From an uncultured Ignavibacteriales bacterium (GTDB lineage Bacteria; Bacteroidota; Ignavibacteria; Ignavibacteriales; Ignavibacteriaceae): a stretch of 48,245 nucleotides of DNA. The translations under genes were made by a program, and so were the position numbers. This document shows, one piece after another, positions 1 through 9,798 of this stretch. The first letter of the stretch is position 1. Every line of letters starts with the position of its first letter. Below the pieces are notes generated by a model. That model was not told the origin of the DNA. It was given only the letters and a program-made list of their open reading frames with translations, and did not search any database. Location of the stretch: contig CAIMOS010000261.1 in assembly GCA_903843135.1 (NCBI GenBank), positions 1 through 48,245 on the forward strand, in the 5' to 3' direction.

Positions 1-996
1 ATACGCAAACATAGTCGCCCACTGCATTCCGGCTTTCCTGAAACTGTGCGCCAGAAGAGGATACATATATGAGTTTGCAATGTCGGCCGCGTCAAATTCA
101 TACACCATCTTTGCTTTTCCGGAAATGTCGGCAGAATACTCCGGCAGTTTATATTCAAGTACATTTGGGATGTAATTCCCTTTTAACTCCGAGTACTTCA
201 CCAATCCGGTCGGGTACCACTGGAATGTGACACCTTCGATATCCGCCGAAGCAACACCGTGCCAGGCTTCTTTGCCCGGATTTTCACTTATGTTAAAGAA
301 AATTGGTTTTGTTATTCCTTCTTTATGAAGAACCCCGATGGTTTCATTAACGTATTCAGTTACCTTTTTGCTCTCTTTAGGGAAGTTTGGCTCATTAAAG
401 ATTTCAAAAGCAATGATTTTATTCTCCTCTTTATATGTTTTACCGGTATATGGATTGAGGTGATTAACGAACTGCTTTAAATAGTTTTTATGTATCCTTA
501 GCGCTTCAGGCTTTGTTGTGGATTCTATTTTCGAATAGTGTTCCGAGAAACCTTCCGTTTTCTCATCCGGTTCCGGCCAGCCGTTGCCCCACCACGCGAT
601 CGGAGTGAGTATAACATAAATATCATTTTCCATTAGCCGCGCCAGCAGGTAATCAAGCAGTGCAAGATGGTCATTCTGTATTACGTCTCCCGCGCTGTCG
701 GATATTTCACGGTCCCATACGTGGATCCTGAATGCGTTCAGATTCATTCTCTTAAAATGCTTTATGTCGGCATCGATTGTTTCTTTAACAGAGATCCCTT
801 TGCTTTTCAGCGCGCGGTATGAGAATGCGAATGGCGCGGTGTAATTGATCCCGAAGAAGTACGCCGGTTCGCCGTTCGCCGTCCACCTCATTATGCCGCT
901 TTTGTCCGTATAGATAAGATTCTTTTTGTCCTGCGGATGAATGACTGCCATAATTACTATAACAAATACGAATAAATTGCCGATAAACGATTTCAT
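1..996 (-). CDS. Secreted clan GH-A (GH5-like) glycoside hydrolase, 3' end cut by window edge
   Basis: The reading frame is open from an ATG at 996 to the window edge, giving the first 332 residues. Residues 1-21 form a signal peptide. The rest reads as a TIM-barrel hydrolase of clan GH-A: an FFGINY segment near residue 48, FRIHVWD near 90, an acid/base motif EIFNEPNF with Glu202, and a likely nucleophile Glu300 in KMVYEFD. The start overlaps the stop of the upstream GH53 gene (ATGA, 993-996), so it is probably translationally coupled to it. Substrate cannot be read from the sequence. Its place behind the galactanase suggests a beta-galactosidase or galactanase-type activity, or a hydrolase for another pectic side chain. 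The C-terminus, where a T9SS tail could sit, is missing. Confidence 0.8.
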   Translation of the reverse strand, partial: MKSFIGNLFVFVIVIMAVIHPQDKKNLIYTDKSGIMRWTANGEPAYFFGINYTAPFAFSYRALKSKGISVKETIDADIKHFKRMNLNAFRIHVWDREISDSAGDVIQNDHLALLDYLLARLMENDIYVILTPIAWWGNGWPEPDEKTEGFSEHYSKIESTTKPEALRIHKNYLKQFVNHLNPYTGKTYKEENKIIAFEIFNEPNFPKESKKVTEYVNETIGVLHKEGITKPIFFNISENPGKEAWHGVASADIEGVTFQWYPTGLVKYSELKGNYIPNVLEYKLPEYSADISGKAKMVYEFDAADIANSYMYPLLAHSFRKAGMQWATMFAY

Positions 997-3185
997 TTCA
1001 ATAACACGGCTTTTAGTGATTTCGTAAATGAACTGCTGTTGCACTGAATAATATAGACACCCGAAGGAAGAGCATCAGAATTATTGCCGAGGCCGTCCCA
1101 AGTAGTTTTATATTTTCCGGCAGGTTTTGATTCACCCACAAGCGTACGGATTTCCTCGCCCAGGTGGTTATAGATTTTAATCGATATATAACTTTCAGCA
1201 GGAACACTATACGATATAACCGTGGAGTTGTTAAACGGATTCGGATAATTATTCAGCAGATCAAATGATCTTTCTTCCGCAGCATTCCCGTTTATGTCTG
1301 TGAGTATTGCCTGGTTATCAAATGATACCCACGCGACGGTGCTGTCACCTGATGGAATTTTAACAGTTCTGTCGCTTATCTGATTTTCCCAGCCGTTACC
1401 GGAATCATTCTCAATGAAAAACTTATATGCCTGCGACTGCCCCGCAAGAGAGGCGGGATAATATACAGTGCCGGACCAGTAAGATCCGTTCATAGCGCTG
1501 TACGGTTCGCGCGCAAATATTATTTTCGTGGTATCCCACGACAAAACAGGAAGAGAGCCGACTGCCCCGCCGCGTATACCGACCGGGCCGTTGACTACGG
1601 GATTAAATCTTCCCGTTGATGTCACTCCCTGCATATTTACTTTAAAATAGAGCGCGATTGTATCCTGTTTGTGTTGAAAAGGCGACCAGTACTGAGTTAC
1701 AGATGTTCCGGATGAGTTATAATATTCCATCTGCAGCACGGTGTCGTTTGTACCCGCAACGAATTTCCGGTAATTGCCCGCGATGGTGTCATACGGAGTA
1801 ACGGGCCCCTCCCAACCGAGCCTCACAAATGTCGGATTTGTTCTGGTATGGCCCGTCCAGTATTTATACTGTATTTCATTTCCGGGAACCATACGCACGG
1901 TTCTCTGCCAGTAATCGCCTGATGTGTTGGTTAAAATCACCTGCGAGTTCACATCCCACTTTAGTTGTTCTCCGCTCACGAGAACATCGGGCCCGTTAAT
2001 AATTTCTCCGCGTAGCTGAACAAAACCGGAACTTTTCAGCGTGTCCCAGTGGGTTGCGGTATTAAGCCTGAATGTAACATTTACAGCGCCGCTGGTATCG
2101 TTGTCTTTAAATGCGGTGAGCGAACTTAACGCGTGGCCGGTAAAATCAAATGTCGCCAAATTTTCCCACGGTGAACCAATCGGCTGAACGGAAATATATT
2201 CCGGCGCCCAGTAAAATATGCCTTTTCCTTTATTGTTCGGCACATTTTTAATGATCTGAATCAGATCATAGAGAAAATTGTACTGGCCGACAACGGTGGC
2301 GGGATATCCCGTGTGCAGTTGAGATGATGTTCCGACAATATTCCCGACATTATCATAACTGCTCAGAGTCCACGGATATGCGGTCTCCGCGACAATTATA
2401 TCTTTTCCGTATCTCGACGCAAGATCGTTAAGGTTAGCCGAAAGCGCGGTCAGTGTTCCGTGCCACCACGGATAAAACGAAAGCCCGATAATATCAAAAG
2501 GCACCGAATAAGAAATTAACTTGTCATAGAACCATCTGCTTCCGGAGTTATCTCCGCCCCTGTCGATATGTATCATAATTGGAATGACGGGACCGGGTGA
2601 AGCATCCATAACGCCGTTTCTCGCGGATTTCAGCAGATCGGTAAACTGTGTCCACTGCTGGGTTGTGTTATACGTCCCGCCGACCCTTCCTTCCGGCCAT
2701 AAAAATCCTGCTGTGATCTCATTTCCGATCTGCACCATATCAGGCGCGGCATTTGCATTTTTAAATGCGCTGATAACGTTTTTGGTATAACTGTATATAC
2801 TATCTTTCAGAGATGTATATACAAGCGATGTCCACGCTGCGGGTTTGGTCTGCTTCCCGGGATCAGCCCAGTTATCGGAGTAGTGAAAATCCAGGAGGAA
2901 TTTTAAACCTTTCTGTTTTATTCTCTGCGCCATTTTTATTGTTGTGTCAAGTCCGCAGTAACCGCCTGCGGGAGTGTGCCATAAGCGGAGCCGGATATAA
3001 CCGGCTCCGTTCTGGCTGAATATCTGCAGCGGATCCGTCACAACATTATTTGAATAGTACCCTCCTCCGAGATTTTCGATCTGGGGTACAAACGAGATAT
3101 CAGCGCCCTTAACAAAGGCGCCGCTCTGGGGGAACGACAGAAAGTTAATTAATACACTTAATGTTATGACAGACAAAAATTTCAT
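993..3185 (-). CDS. Secreted GH53 endo-beta-1,4-galactanase with binding modules and T9SS tail
   Basis: This 730 aa protein should cut beta-1,4-galactan (pectic arabinogalactan I) at the cell surface. After a signal peptide (about 1-23) comes a GH53 barrel, about 25-360, with typical family motifs: YIRLRLW near 63-69, LDFHYSDNWADPGKQ near 98-112, acid/base Glu156 in VQIGNE, and nucleophile Glu267 in IIVAET. Residues about 368-500 and 508-628 are two beta-sandwich modules of the starch-binding-like type that closely resemble the first two modules of the neighbouring protein at 3187-5211. Residues 643-730 are a T9SS type A sorting domain beginning NYPNPFN. One base separates it from the upstream gene, and its stop overlaps the start of the next gene. 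The catalytic assignment is firm; binding by the accessory modules is inferred. Confidence 0.93.
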   Translation of the reverse strand: MKFLSVITLSVLINFLSFPQSGAFVKGADISFVPQIENLGGGYYSNNVVTDPLQIFSQNGAGYIRLRLWHTPAGGYCGLDTTIKMAQRIKQKGLKFLLDFHYSDNWADPGKQTKPAAWTSLVYTSLKDSIYSYTKNVISAFKNANAAPDMVQIGNEITAGFLWPEGRVGGTYNTTQQWTQFTDLLKSARNGVMDASPGPVIPIMIHIDRGGDNSGSRWFYDKLISYSVPFDIIGLSFYPWWHGTLTALSANLNDLASRYGKDIIVAETAYPWTLSSYDNVGNIVGTSSQLHTGYPATVVGQYNFLYDLIQIIKNVPNNKGKGIFYWAPEYISVQPIGSPWENLATFDFTGHALSSLTAFKDNDTSGAVNVTFRLNTATHWDTLKSSGFVQLRGEIINGPDVLVSGEQLKWDVNSQVILTNTSGDYWQRTVRMVPGNEIQYKYWTGHTRTNPTFVRLGWEGPVTPYDTIAGNYRKFVAGTNDTVLQMEYYNSSGTSVTQYWSPFQHKQDTIALYFKVNMQGVTSTGRFNPVVNGPVGIRGGAVGSLPVLSWDTTKIIFAREPYSAMNGSYWSGTVYYPASLAGQSQAYKFFIENDSGNGWENQISDRTVKIPSGDSTVAWVSFDNQAILTDINGNAAEERSFDLLNNYPNPFNNSTVISYSVPAESYISIKIYNHLGEEIRTLVGESKPAGKYKTTWDGLGNNSDALPSGVYIIQCNSSSFTKSLKAVLLK

Positions 3186-3186
3186 T

Positions 3187-5211
3187 TTATTTCAGTAAAG
3201 TCATTTTAATAATTTTCGAATCGGATCCCGCTCTCACGTTAAGGAAATATATCCCTGTTGAAACCGCTGAATTGCCCTGACCTGTGCCGTCCCATGAAAT
3301 AGTGTGATTTCCCTGCGGCTGCTCTCCGTCAAATAATACTTTTACAAGCGCGCCCGTTATATCATATACCTGTATTTTGACTCTCGCCTGCTGCGGGAGA
3401 GAATACTTAACAGTGGTTGCGGGATTAAACGGATTCGGATAATTCTGACATACTGCAAAATCAGACGGAACACCTGTTTCATCATCAACGCCGACAATTA
3501 ACTGCGGAGGAATTTCAACCGGCAGGCTTCCCGCTCTCCATGGAACAACGGGGAAATCATACGAGGCCGGCCAGGTAACAGGAGCGATCGAACCAGGGTG
3601 AACGTATTGATAATAGCGCCTTCCCAGCTGTACTCCGCCGCCGTTCCAGACTTCACCGGTTGTTGAGGTATATACTATTCTATATGCGGCCTGGTAACAG
3701 GTAGGTGCCGTTAATGTTTTGGTCCCTGTATAAATAAGATCGCCTTCCGGATCCTCGAGCATGATGCGGTTATCCGTTCCCCACATTGTTAGTCCCTGCG
3801 TTATCGGTATAAGCGATCCGTCAAATTGTATGTAAGCCGTATCAATACCGGGGCGGAACAGCGTGTTCGCGGCGTTACTGTCTGCCCGCGTTGCGTTTGT
3901 CATATTAACGCTAAACTTAACCGTTATCGGTGTCGCTATAACGCCCTGCGGGGGGATACTGTTAAAAAACTGCTGAGGATAACCAAAATCACCCGACGGC
4001 GTTTGTTGTGTCTGGTCTGTATAGATATAGTGCCTGTCCGCGCCGCCTGTTACTCCCGGTTCCTCCCATCCGTCATCAAGGCGAAGTCCTGGTATGTAAT
4101 TGGGGTTGGTCGGCGAAACCCTGGATGTGTCCCACTTTATATAATATTTGTATATAAAATCTTCTCCGACAAATTTCGTGAAGGTTTCCTGCCCGACCCA
4201 TTCCTGCAGCGCCGGAACAAACGTCATCTGTATTCCGTTTGTGAGCGGGTCCCATCCTTTGGGCCCGAGGATCATAATCTTGTCTCCGAGTCCGCGGTCG
4301 AACAGATGCATCCCTTCAAGCGCTTCCAGTTTAAGCCGCCACGATATCGTTGCCGTTACCTGCGTTCCGCTGAAGGGTTTCAGGTCCTGGAAATACCGCC
4401 AGCTAAGCGTGGTATCGCCGGTAACATTTACCAGGTTGTTTGAATATGTGAAATATCTGTCCGGGATTCCTTCCTCCCAGCGCGTAAGGTCCTGAATTAT
4501 ATATTTATATTTCTGTGTCTGGCCTACACTTACCGAACTCTTCGGAATATAAACCACGCCGGACCAGAATGATCCCTGCATAATGCTTCCGGTCTCCCTG
4601 GCAAGCAGCGCCCTGCTTGTGTCCCAGGAAAACGGCCCGTCACCGCGCACGCCTACCGGCCCGTTAACGGCTGGATCAAAAACTCCGGACTGTGTTATCC
4701 CCGCCATATTTACTCTGAAATAAATTGCGATTGTATCCTGCTTGACAGCGTAGGGGCGCCAATACTGGTTTTTCTGCACATCGTTCCCATTATAAAACTG
4801 CAGCGTTATAACAGTATCGTTGTTGCCGGCGACAAACTGCCTGTTCCCGCCTCCTGCGGGGGAGTTCAGCGGCCCTTCCCATCCGTTCCAGAATGTCGTT
4901 CCTGTGGTGGAAGTATAACCTGTCCAGAATTTATACTTAAGCGTCGCGCCGGGACTCATCTGGAAATTTACCTCCCAGTAATCGCCGCCCTTATTCTGAA
5001 GTATAATGCCTGATGTCTGGTCCCACGTTACTGCGGGAAGGATTGTACCAACAACTTCGCCGCGAAGCTGCACAAAATGATTTGGACGCAGAGTGTCCGT
5101 ATTCGTGGCAGTATTTAAAACCATCTTGACGTGAATCTGCGCGTCAAGCCGCGTAGTTGCCGCAAACAAAACGAGCAGGATTATTATAAGCGAAGTCACA
5201 GTTGTTTTCAT
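3187..5211 (-). CDS. Secreted multi-module glycan-binding protein with T9SS tail
   Basis: A 674 aa protein with a signal peptide (1-24) and no recognisable catalytic domain. It is built from about four beta-sandwich modules, near residues 25-150, 158-280, 285-405 and 428-555, each with the aromatic-rich YKYWTG or KYKYII-type strands and GWEGP/RWEEGIPDR-type loops of starch-binding-like folds. A T9SS type A sorting domain covers 590-674 (NYPNPFNP). Modules 1 and 2 match the accessory modules of the adjacent GH53 enzyme. The likely role is a cell-surface galactan-binding protein, functionally like SusE/SusF. A good ribosome site (AAGGAGC) lies just upstream of the ATG at 5211. The ligand is inferred from the operon, not from the sequence. 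Confidence 0.75.
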   Translation of the reverse strand: MKTTVTSLIIILLVLFAATTRLDAQIHVKMVLNTATNTDTLRPNHFVQLRGEVVGTILPAVTWDQTSGIILQNKGGDYWEVNFQMSPGATLKYKFWTGYTSTTGTTFWNGWEGPLNSPAGGGNRQFVAGNNDTVITLQFYNGNDVQKNQYWRPYAVKQDTIAIYFRVNMAGITQSGVFDPAVNGPVGVRGDGPFSWDTSRALLARETGSIMQGSFWSGVVYIPKSSVSVGQTQKYKYIIQDLTRWEEGIPDRYFTYSNNLVNVTGDTTLSWRYFQDLKPFSGTQVTATISWRLKLEALEGMHLFDRGLGDKIMILGPKGWDPLTNGIQMTFVPALQEWVGQETFTKFVGEDFIYKYYIKWDTSRVSPTNPNYIPGLRLDDGWEEPGVTGGADRHYIYTDQTQQTPSGDFGYPQQFFNSIPPQGVIATPITVKFSVNMTNATRADSNAANTLFRPGIDTAYIQFDGSLIPITQGLTMWGTDNRIMLEDPEGDLIYTGTKTLTAPTCYQAAYRIVYTSTTGEVWNGGGVQLGRRYYQYVHPGSIAPVTWPASYDFPVVPWRAGSLPVEIPPQLIVGVDDETGVPSDFAVCQNYPNPFNPATTVKYSLPQQARVKIQVYDITGALVKVLFDGEQPQGNHTISWDGTGQGNSAVSTGIYFLNVRAGSDSKIIKMTLLK

Positions 5212-5226
5212 ATTGCGCTCCTTAGA

Positions 5227-6267
5227 TTAATGAAATAATAAATAAATTGTAAAACGTGTTATTCCGCCGAAGCGATTAAATTTCTGATATGAGAAATCAG
5301 ACGTGATAAAAAGATTATCATACAGATTAAACCTGTTGACACCCGCCCCGCACGATATTCCGGCTTCCGTCTCGGGAAGGAACAGATCGTTATATCCGGC
5401 GCGGATTAAAAACAGTTCCTTGATAAACGCTGCTTCAAAACCGATGTTAACGCTTTGGCTGTTGTCGTTCGGATTCACACCCTCAACATCAAAACTTATT
5501 CTAATGTTATCGGTCTGAAGAATTTCTCCGGACAATCCGATGCGCATGATAAGCGGCATCTCAAATTCATCTGTATTAAGCCGCCCGGTGATGCTTTGGT
5601 TATTCCCTTCCTGGCCCGGCGCGATATCAACGCGCACGTTCAGGTCCTCGCCGTCCATTTTCATTTTTGTGCCGAAGTTCGATATAGCAGCGCCGATGCG
5701 CACGCCGTAGAAGGGACTTTCATAAATAGTCCCGATATCAAAAGCGATTCCTGACGCGGTGGTGTTGTAAATCCTCTCGTTCACATACTTAACATTCGCG
5801 CCGATGGCGAATTTATCCGTAAGGCTCCTCGCGTAGCTTAATGCAAAAGCGAGATCAACCGCGTCAAAAGTTTCTCCCGTACCCATCGGTTCAGCGGGAG
5901 TTGTTACAAGCATCGCGGGAGTCGAAAGCACAGTTGCTGATATGCCGACCGAACCGTTATCCGGAACCGGAATAACTATTCCGGCGTAATTGAACTGCAA
6001 ATCCGCCAGCCAGTTTGCGTGATCAAAAATCACGTTATATTCGCTGAGGTATGCAGCGCCGGAAGGGTTCCAGTAAAGCGAGGAAGCGTCCGGTTTCATC
6101 GCTGTAAAGGCGTTACCCATTCCCGCGGCACGCGAAGAAACGGGTATCCGCAAAAATGCGGCTGATGTTGTTCCGATCTTTCTCGTAGTCTGGGCGAAGA
6201 GCGCGTTTCCCGCAAGCAGGAACATCAGCAGACAGATAAACGGGTATTTTGTTGTTTTAAATTTCAT
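5227..6267 (-). CDS. PorV/PorQ-family outer-membrane beta-barrel protein (galactan cassette)
   Basis: A 346 aa protein with signal peptide 1-26 (ends NALFAQ) and a sequence of alternating amphipathic strands typical of the PorV/PorQ family. Diagnostic segments are IGTTSAAFLRIPVSSRAAGM, DASSLYWNPSGAA and HANWLADLQFNYAGIVIPVP. PorV in type IX secretion is an outer-membrane shuttle that carries substrates to the sortase complex; PorQ has a related role. This copy sits between a large secreted protein and galactan-binding proteins, 9 bp after the former, so it may serve as a dedicated partner for that protein. It is clearly paralogous to 40692-41726. Housekeeping PorV is expected elsewhere. Function as a porin-like barrel is the alternative. 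Confidence 0.82.
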   Translation of the reverse strand: MKFKTTKYPFICLLMFLLAGNALFAQTTRKIGTTSAAFLRIPVSSRAAGMGNAFTAMKPDASSLYWNPSGAAYLSEYNVIFDHANWLADLQFNYAGIVIPVPDNGSVGISATVLSTPAMLVTTPAEPMGTGETFDAVDLAFALSYARSLTDKFAIGANVKYVNERIYNTTASGIAFDIGTIYESPFYGVRIGAAISNFGTKMKMDGEDLNVRVDIAPGQEGNNQSITGRLNTDEFEMPLIMRIGLSGEILQTDNIRISFDVEGVNPNDNSQSVNIGFEAAFIKELFLIRAGYNDLFLPETEAGISCGAGVNRFNLYDNLFITSDFSYQKFNRFGGITRFTIYLLFH

Positions 6268-6276
6268 ATTGCTGCA

Positions 6277-9200
6277 TCATTTAATAATTGCAAAAGTACC
6301 TTTTGTTTCGCCTATGCCGGGCGCGGTGATATGATAGATATAAACACCATAAGCGATCTCATATTTCTCGCTGCTCAGCACGTCCCACACAGCCGTTCCG
6401 TTCTCGTTTGACGCACTGTGCTCAATAGTATTGATCAGCACTCCGCTGACATTATAAATTCTGACAGTGCATTCAGCGGGCAGATTAATAAAATGTATCT
6501 CGCGCGGGCCGCGTCCGCTCGTGTATGTGTTCCTCGGTTCCCATATTTCAGCGGCGACATAAGGATTTGGAACGACCCTGATATTTTTCAGGTTTTCCTT
6601 CGCGAGTGTATTTGAGATACGGGACCTTTTCATTGAGAAAGTATATTTATCGCTCGAGAGAAAAGGTTTTTTAAGCGTGATACGGAGTGAATCGCCTGAA
6701 TCGGGGTTCCTGTTCCCTCTTGTTTTATTCAGAACGATCTGCCAGGTGAAGATCAGTTTGCCTGTGCCGTCATCTTCAAGGAAATAAATTGCATCTGCAA
6801 GATTTGAATTTGACGGATTAATGCTGAACTTTCCGTCCGTACCGTCTATTTCACTGAACGCGAATTTTATAAATCTGTTCTCCGTCTTGTTAAACACTTT
6901 AAAGTTCACCTGCTTCGAGGGGAGAGGAATAAACCCGAGTGAAGTATCGTGGGAAGCGCCGTAACCCGGCTGATCAAAAATCAGCAGATAATCGTTCGGC
7001 TTCTGAACTCCGGATATATTCAGGAAAATAACTTTATCAAAATCAAACGAATACACTTCCGCTTTATTCCACCCTGTTTTCTGCTGATCGATCTCAACCT
7101 TAGGTTCATTCTCAAAGCCGATCCTGAAACCCTGCGTGGTAAGTCTTTGCCTGTTGTTCGCAATATTAGTGTCTTTATCGATCAGCCTTGCGCCGGATGT
7201 CATATTATCGAGAGAATATGATTTTGTAGTTACAATATCTGTGCCGTCGGCAAGCCTGATCGTCGTGTCGCGGAAAGTAATCTCATAAGTATCGCCTTCG
7301 CGCAATGCTTCGGGATCGATAATATCAATCCACGCTTTTCCGCTCGCTCCTCCGGACGAATGAACGAACGATTCAACTTCGGGGGGAACGTAACCGGAAG
7401 CGGTATTTGTCGGCCGCACGATGACCACATTGGAACTTTTTTTAACCGCGCCCGTATTATCAACGTCTATTCTCACCGGCGTTTCAGTGGGAGGGATATT
7501 TCCGGCTATATAACCGAAGTCATACGCGGTAACGGCATAATAATATGTCTGGCCGTTTATCACATCATAGTCTGTGTACTGGTGTTCTATACCAAGATCA
7601 TTGCCGAGATCGAATTTCACGCCATTAATGTCGACCGGGTGAAGCCCTTTCACTCCGTCACTTAAATCAAACTGCGCGATCGGCTTCATCAGGGTTTTCA
7701 CGCCGTAAGCATCAGTGATAACTTTCGCGTCAAGAAACGCCGCGTCCGTTGCGCGGTAAATCCTGTATCCTTCGAAGTCTTTCGGGTTGCCGCCGATTTT
7801 ATTGATGTACCTGTCGAAAGAGAATTCAGCAAGATCATCCCAGTAAAGCGTAACCTTGCCGTCGCCGGGGACTGCTTTCACCGTGACTTGCAGCGGCGCC
7901 TGCGCGAACTGGTAATCGGCGCCGTACGCCAGTTCTGACTGCCGCAATTTTTCGCGCGCGCTTGTCATATCAGCGTTAACTGAAATTCCGCCGCCTGCAA
8001 TCGCAACCGCTATCGCCATCCGCTGTCTTTCACCTGGAAGAATCGGGAAAAAACCTGAACTGACAAATGTATCATACTCACCAATCTGGCGGACAAGAGA
8101 AATCTTGCCGGGCGCCAAATAGTTGTCCCAGAGATAATTATCTGGTGCAGTATTAAAGTTTACCTGTCCTACCGGAATCTGCACAGCGCTTGTTATGCCG
8201 ATAAGATCTGTCTCGGAGACATCTGTCTTGTCGATGTTCGGTTCACCCGGAAAGTTTGTGCCGGTACCGCTTGAAGGTTTGCCGTCGCCTTCGCCGGGAT
8301 CGCCGGAATTTCTGACGCCGTCCAAACCAAGATCATCATAAAACGCGTCCCAGTCCTTATCGTTATCGAAGTTATCGTCTCTCGATTCATCAATCATCGG
8401 GGCGATGTTATCGTACGCTGCGGTAAGCGATTTTCCCGCTGCGACAAATCCTCGCTTTACCGTATCTCCTGCACCAAAAAAATTATAGTTGATATACCTT
8501 ACCGGTTTCTCAGTCCTGCTTACTTCATCATACCTGAAGAGGTGAAGATTTCTGTTCTCATCAATCAGTCCGTCGAGATCATCATCGTAAGAGTTTGCCA
8601 CTGAATCTTCAAGGAGCGTTACGCCTGCCGGCGGAAGATTATAAACGCGTCCGAGACTCTGAACAGTGCCGCCTCCTACGGGATAGGTTGTTATTATCCG
8701 GTTGAATGTAACCGGTTCAATAAGAACAATTTTGTTTCCGGGAGTTAAATTTCTTGCCGGAAAGTCTGCTTCCGTAAAGTGCGGTATTCTTTGCTCAACG
8801 TCTCCGCCGATTGCCGCCTGCAAATTCGAATAAACATCGCAGTCACCGTCGTTATCTATTCCGTCAACCTGGTTGCCCGGTGTTTCAATATATTTAATTG
8901 ACGCAACTCCGACCGGATCTCTTCCGAAAGGCTCCGTCCCGATCCTGTCGTTATCGGTTAGGAAAGCGATGTCGGTCTGTAAATCAACAAACGGGTAATC
9001 ATCCGTCCCGTCGCCGCCGACGTAATCCGCGAGGAAGATCAGAAAAGATGCTTTATCAATAACTTTCGTGCCGTCATTTTTAATATCATGAATTAAAAAC
9101 ACAACATCGTTTATCAGCACCTGCGTCCATGCAAGAGTACGGACGTCCATAAGCAGCCCGAGCCCTGCCCTGCCGGGATCAGTTGTATCTGGCGTGTAAT

Positions 9201-9798
9201 CAAATTTATCATACTTATTATCGGATGCTATAAAATAGAACTCCTGGTCGGCATTAAAAATATTTTTTCCGAAGAAACCGTTCCACGATCCCGCCCATCC
9301 CGGATCAAGCACATCGCTCCGCTTGTCTCTCCATCCCCCCTGTGCTTTTGTCGGCCACGAGGATTCGTCATCACTGCGTGCAATTTCTTTCGACATCGGA
9401 TTCGAAAAGCCCGGCACGGGTTCCATATTCCACGAATTGCCGTTCTGGTCTGTGCGCCAAACAGGCATATCAATCAGGTGAATGATGTTGCCGTTATTAT
9501 CTTTAACTTCGCCGCCGAGCCAGATCGCAAGTATTGAGATATAAATTCTGTTTGTATTTTTTGGCCATTCATACGCGATGTAATCGGGGCGATTATCGGG
9601 TTTCCCGCTGTAGCCGGTATTGAATATTGTCGCGCGTATATTATTGCCGTCCATATTCGAATTACGCCTGAGGTTCGGATCGCCGCGGAAATCCGAAGGA
9701 GTGTGCTGTAAGGCCTGCGCGCTGAGTTCCGTCAAACCGGCGAGCAGCAAGATTAAGACAGAAATAAGCACCGTCCGTTTAACTTTTGTATTCTTCAT
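6277..9798 (-). CDS. Large secreted FnIII/calcium-motif protein of the SusC-PorV cassette (galactan copy)
   Basis: A 1,173 aa protein of no named family that I recognise. It has a signal peptide (1-28), a conserved N-terminal region (about 40-600) with motif WNGFFGK near 173-179, and acidic repeats of calcium-binding type: DGIDNDGDCD at 312-321, DDDLDGLIDE at 405-414, DNDKDWDAFYDD at 478-489. A fibronectin type III-like domain spans about 640-785, beginning VPGDGKVTLYWDD. The C-terminus (about 1085-1173) reads VVPNPYV ... RIYNVSGVL ... APGIGETKGTFAIIK, a variant of the type IX sorting domain. Its start overlaps the stop of the SusC-like gene (ATGA, 9795-9798). A paralogue is encoded at 41746-44982. 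By position it replaces SusD, so a surface glycan-binding or lid role is proposed. Confidence 0.72.
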   Translation of the reverse strand: MKNTKVKRTVLISVLILLLAGLTELSAQALQHTPSDFRGDPNLRRNSNMDGNNIRATIFNTGYSGKPDNRPDYIAYEWPKNTNRIYISILAIWLGGEVKDNNGNIIHLIDMPVWRTDQNGNSWNMEPVPGFSNPMSKEIARSDDESSWPTKAQGGWRDKRSDVLDPGWAGSWNGFFGKNIFNADQEFYFIASDNKYDKFDYTPDTTDPGRAGLGLLMDVRTLAWTQVLINDVVFLIHDIKNDGTKVIDKASFLIFLADYVGGDGTDDYPFVDLQTDIAFLTDNDRIGTEPFGRDPVGVASIKYIETPGNQVDGIDNDGDCDVYSNLQAAIGGDVEQRIPHFTEADFPARNLTPGNKIVLIEPVTFNRIITTYPVGGGTVQSLGRVYNLPPAGVTLLEDSVANSYDDDLDGLIDENRNLHLFRYDEVSRTEKPVRYINYNFFGAGDTVKRGFVAAGKSLTAAYDNIAPMIDESRDDNFDNDKDWDAFYDDLGLDGVRNSGDPGEGDGKPSSGTGTNFPGEPNIDKTDVSETDLIGITSAVQIPVGQVNFNTAPDNYLWDNYLAPGKISLVRQIGEYDTFVSSGFFPILPGERQRMAIAVAIAGGGISVNADMTSAREKLRQSELAYGADYQFAQAPLQVTVKAVPGDGKVTLYWDDLAEFSFDRYINKIGGNPKDFEGYRIYRATDAAFLDAKVITDAYGVKTLMKPIAQFDLSDGVKGLHPVDINGVKFDLGNDLGIEHQYTDYDVINGQTYYYAVTAYDFGYIAGNIPPTETPVRIDVDNTGAVKKSSNVVIVRPTNTASGYVPPEVESFVHSSGGASGKAWIDIIDPEALREGDTYEITFRDTTIRLADGTDIVTTKSYSLDNMTSGARLIDKDTNIANNRQRLTTQGFRIGFENEPKVEIDQQKTGWNKAEVYSFDFDKVIFLNISGVQKPNDYLLIFDQPGYGASHDTSLGFIPLPSKQVNFKVFNKTENRFIKFAFSEIDGTDGKFSINPSNSNLADAIYFLEDDGTGKLIFTWQIVLNKTRGNRNPDSGDSLRITLKKPFLSSDKYTFSMKRSRISNTLAKENLKNIRVVPNPYVAAEIWEPRNTYTSGRGPREIHFINLPAECTVRIYNVSGVLINTIEHSASNENGTAVWDVLSSEKYEIAYGVYIYHITAPGIGETKGTFAIIK

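Noticed and set aside
3826-4443. 205-codon plus-strand ORF inside the binding-protein gene
   Set aside because: Antisense shadow of a well-supported gene, Arg/Cys-rich composition unlike a folded protein, and no ribosome site seen.
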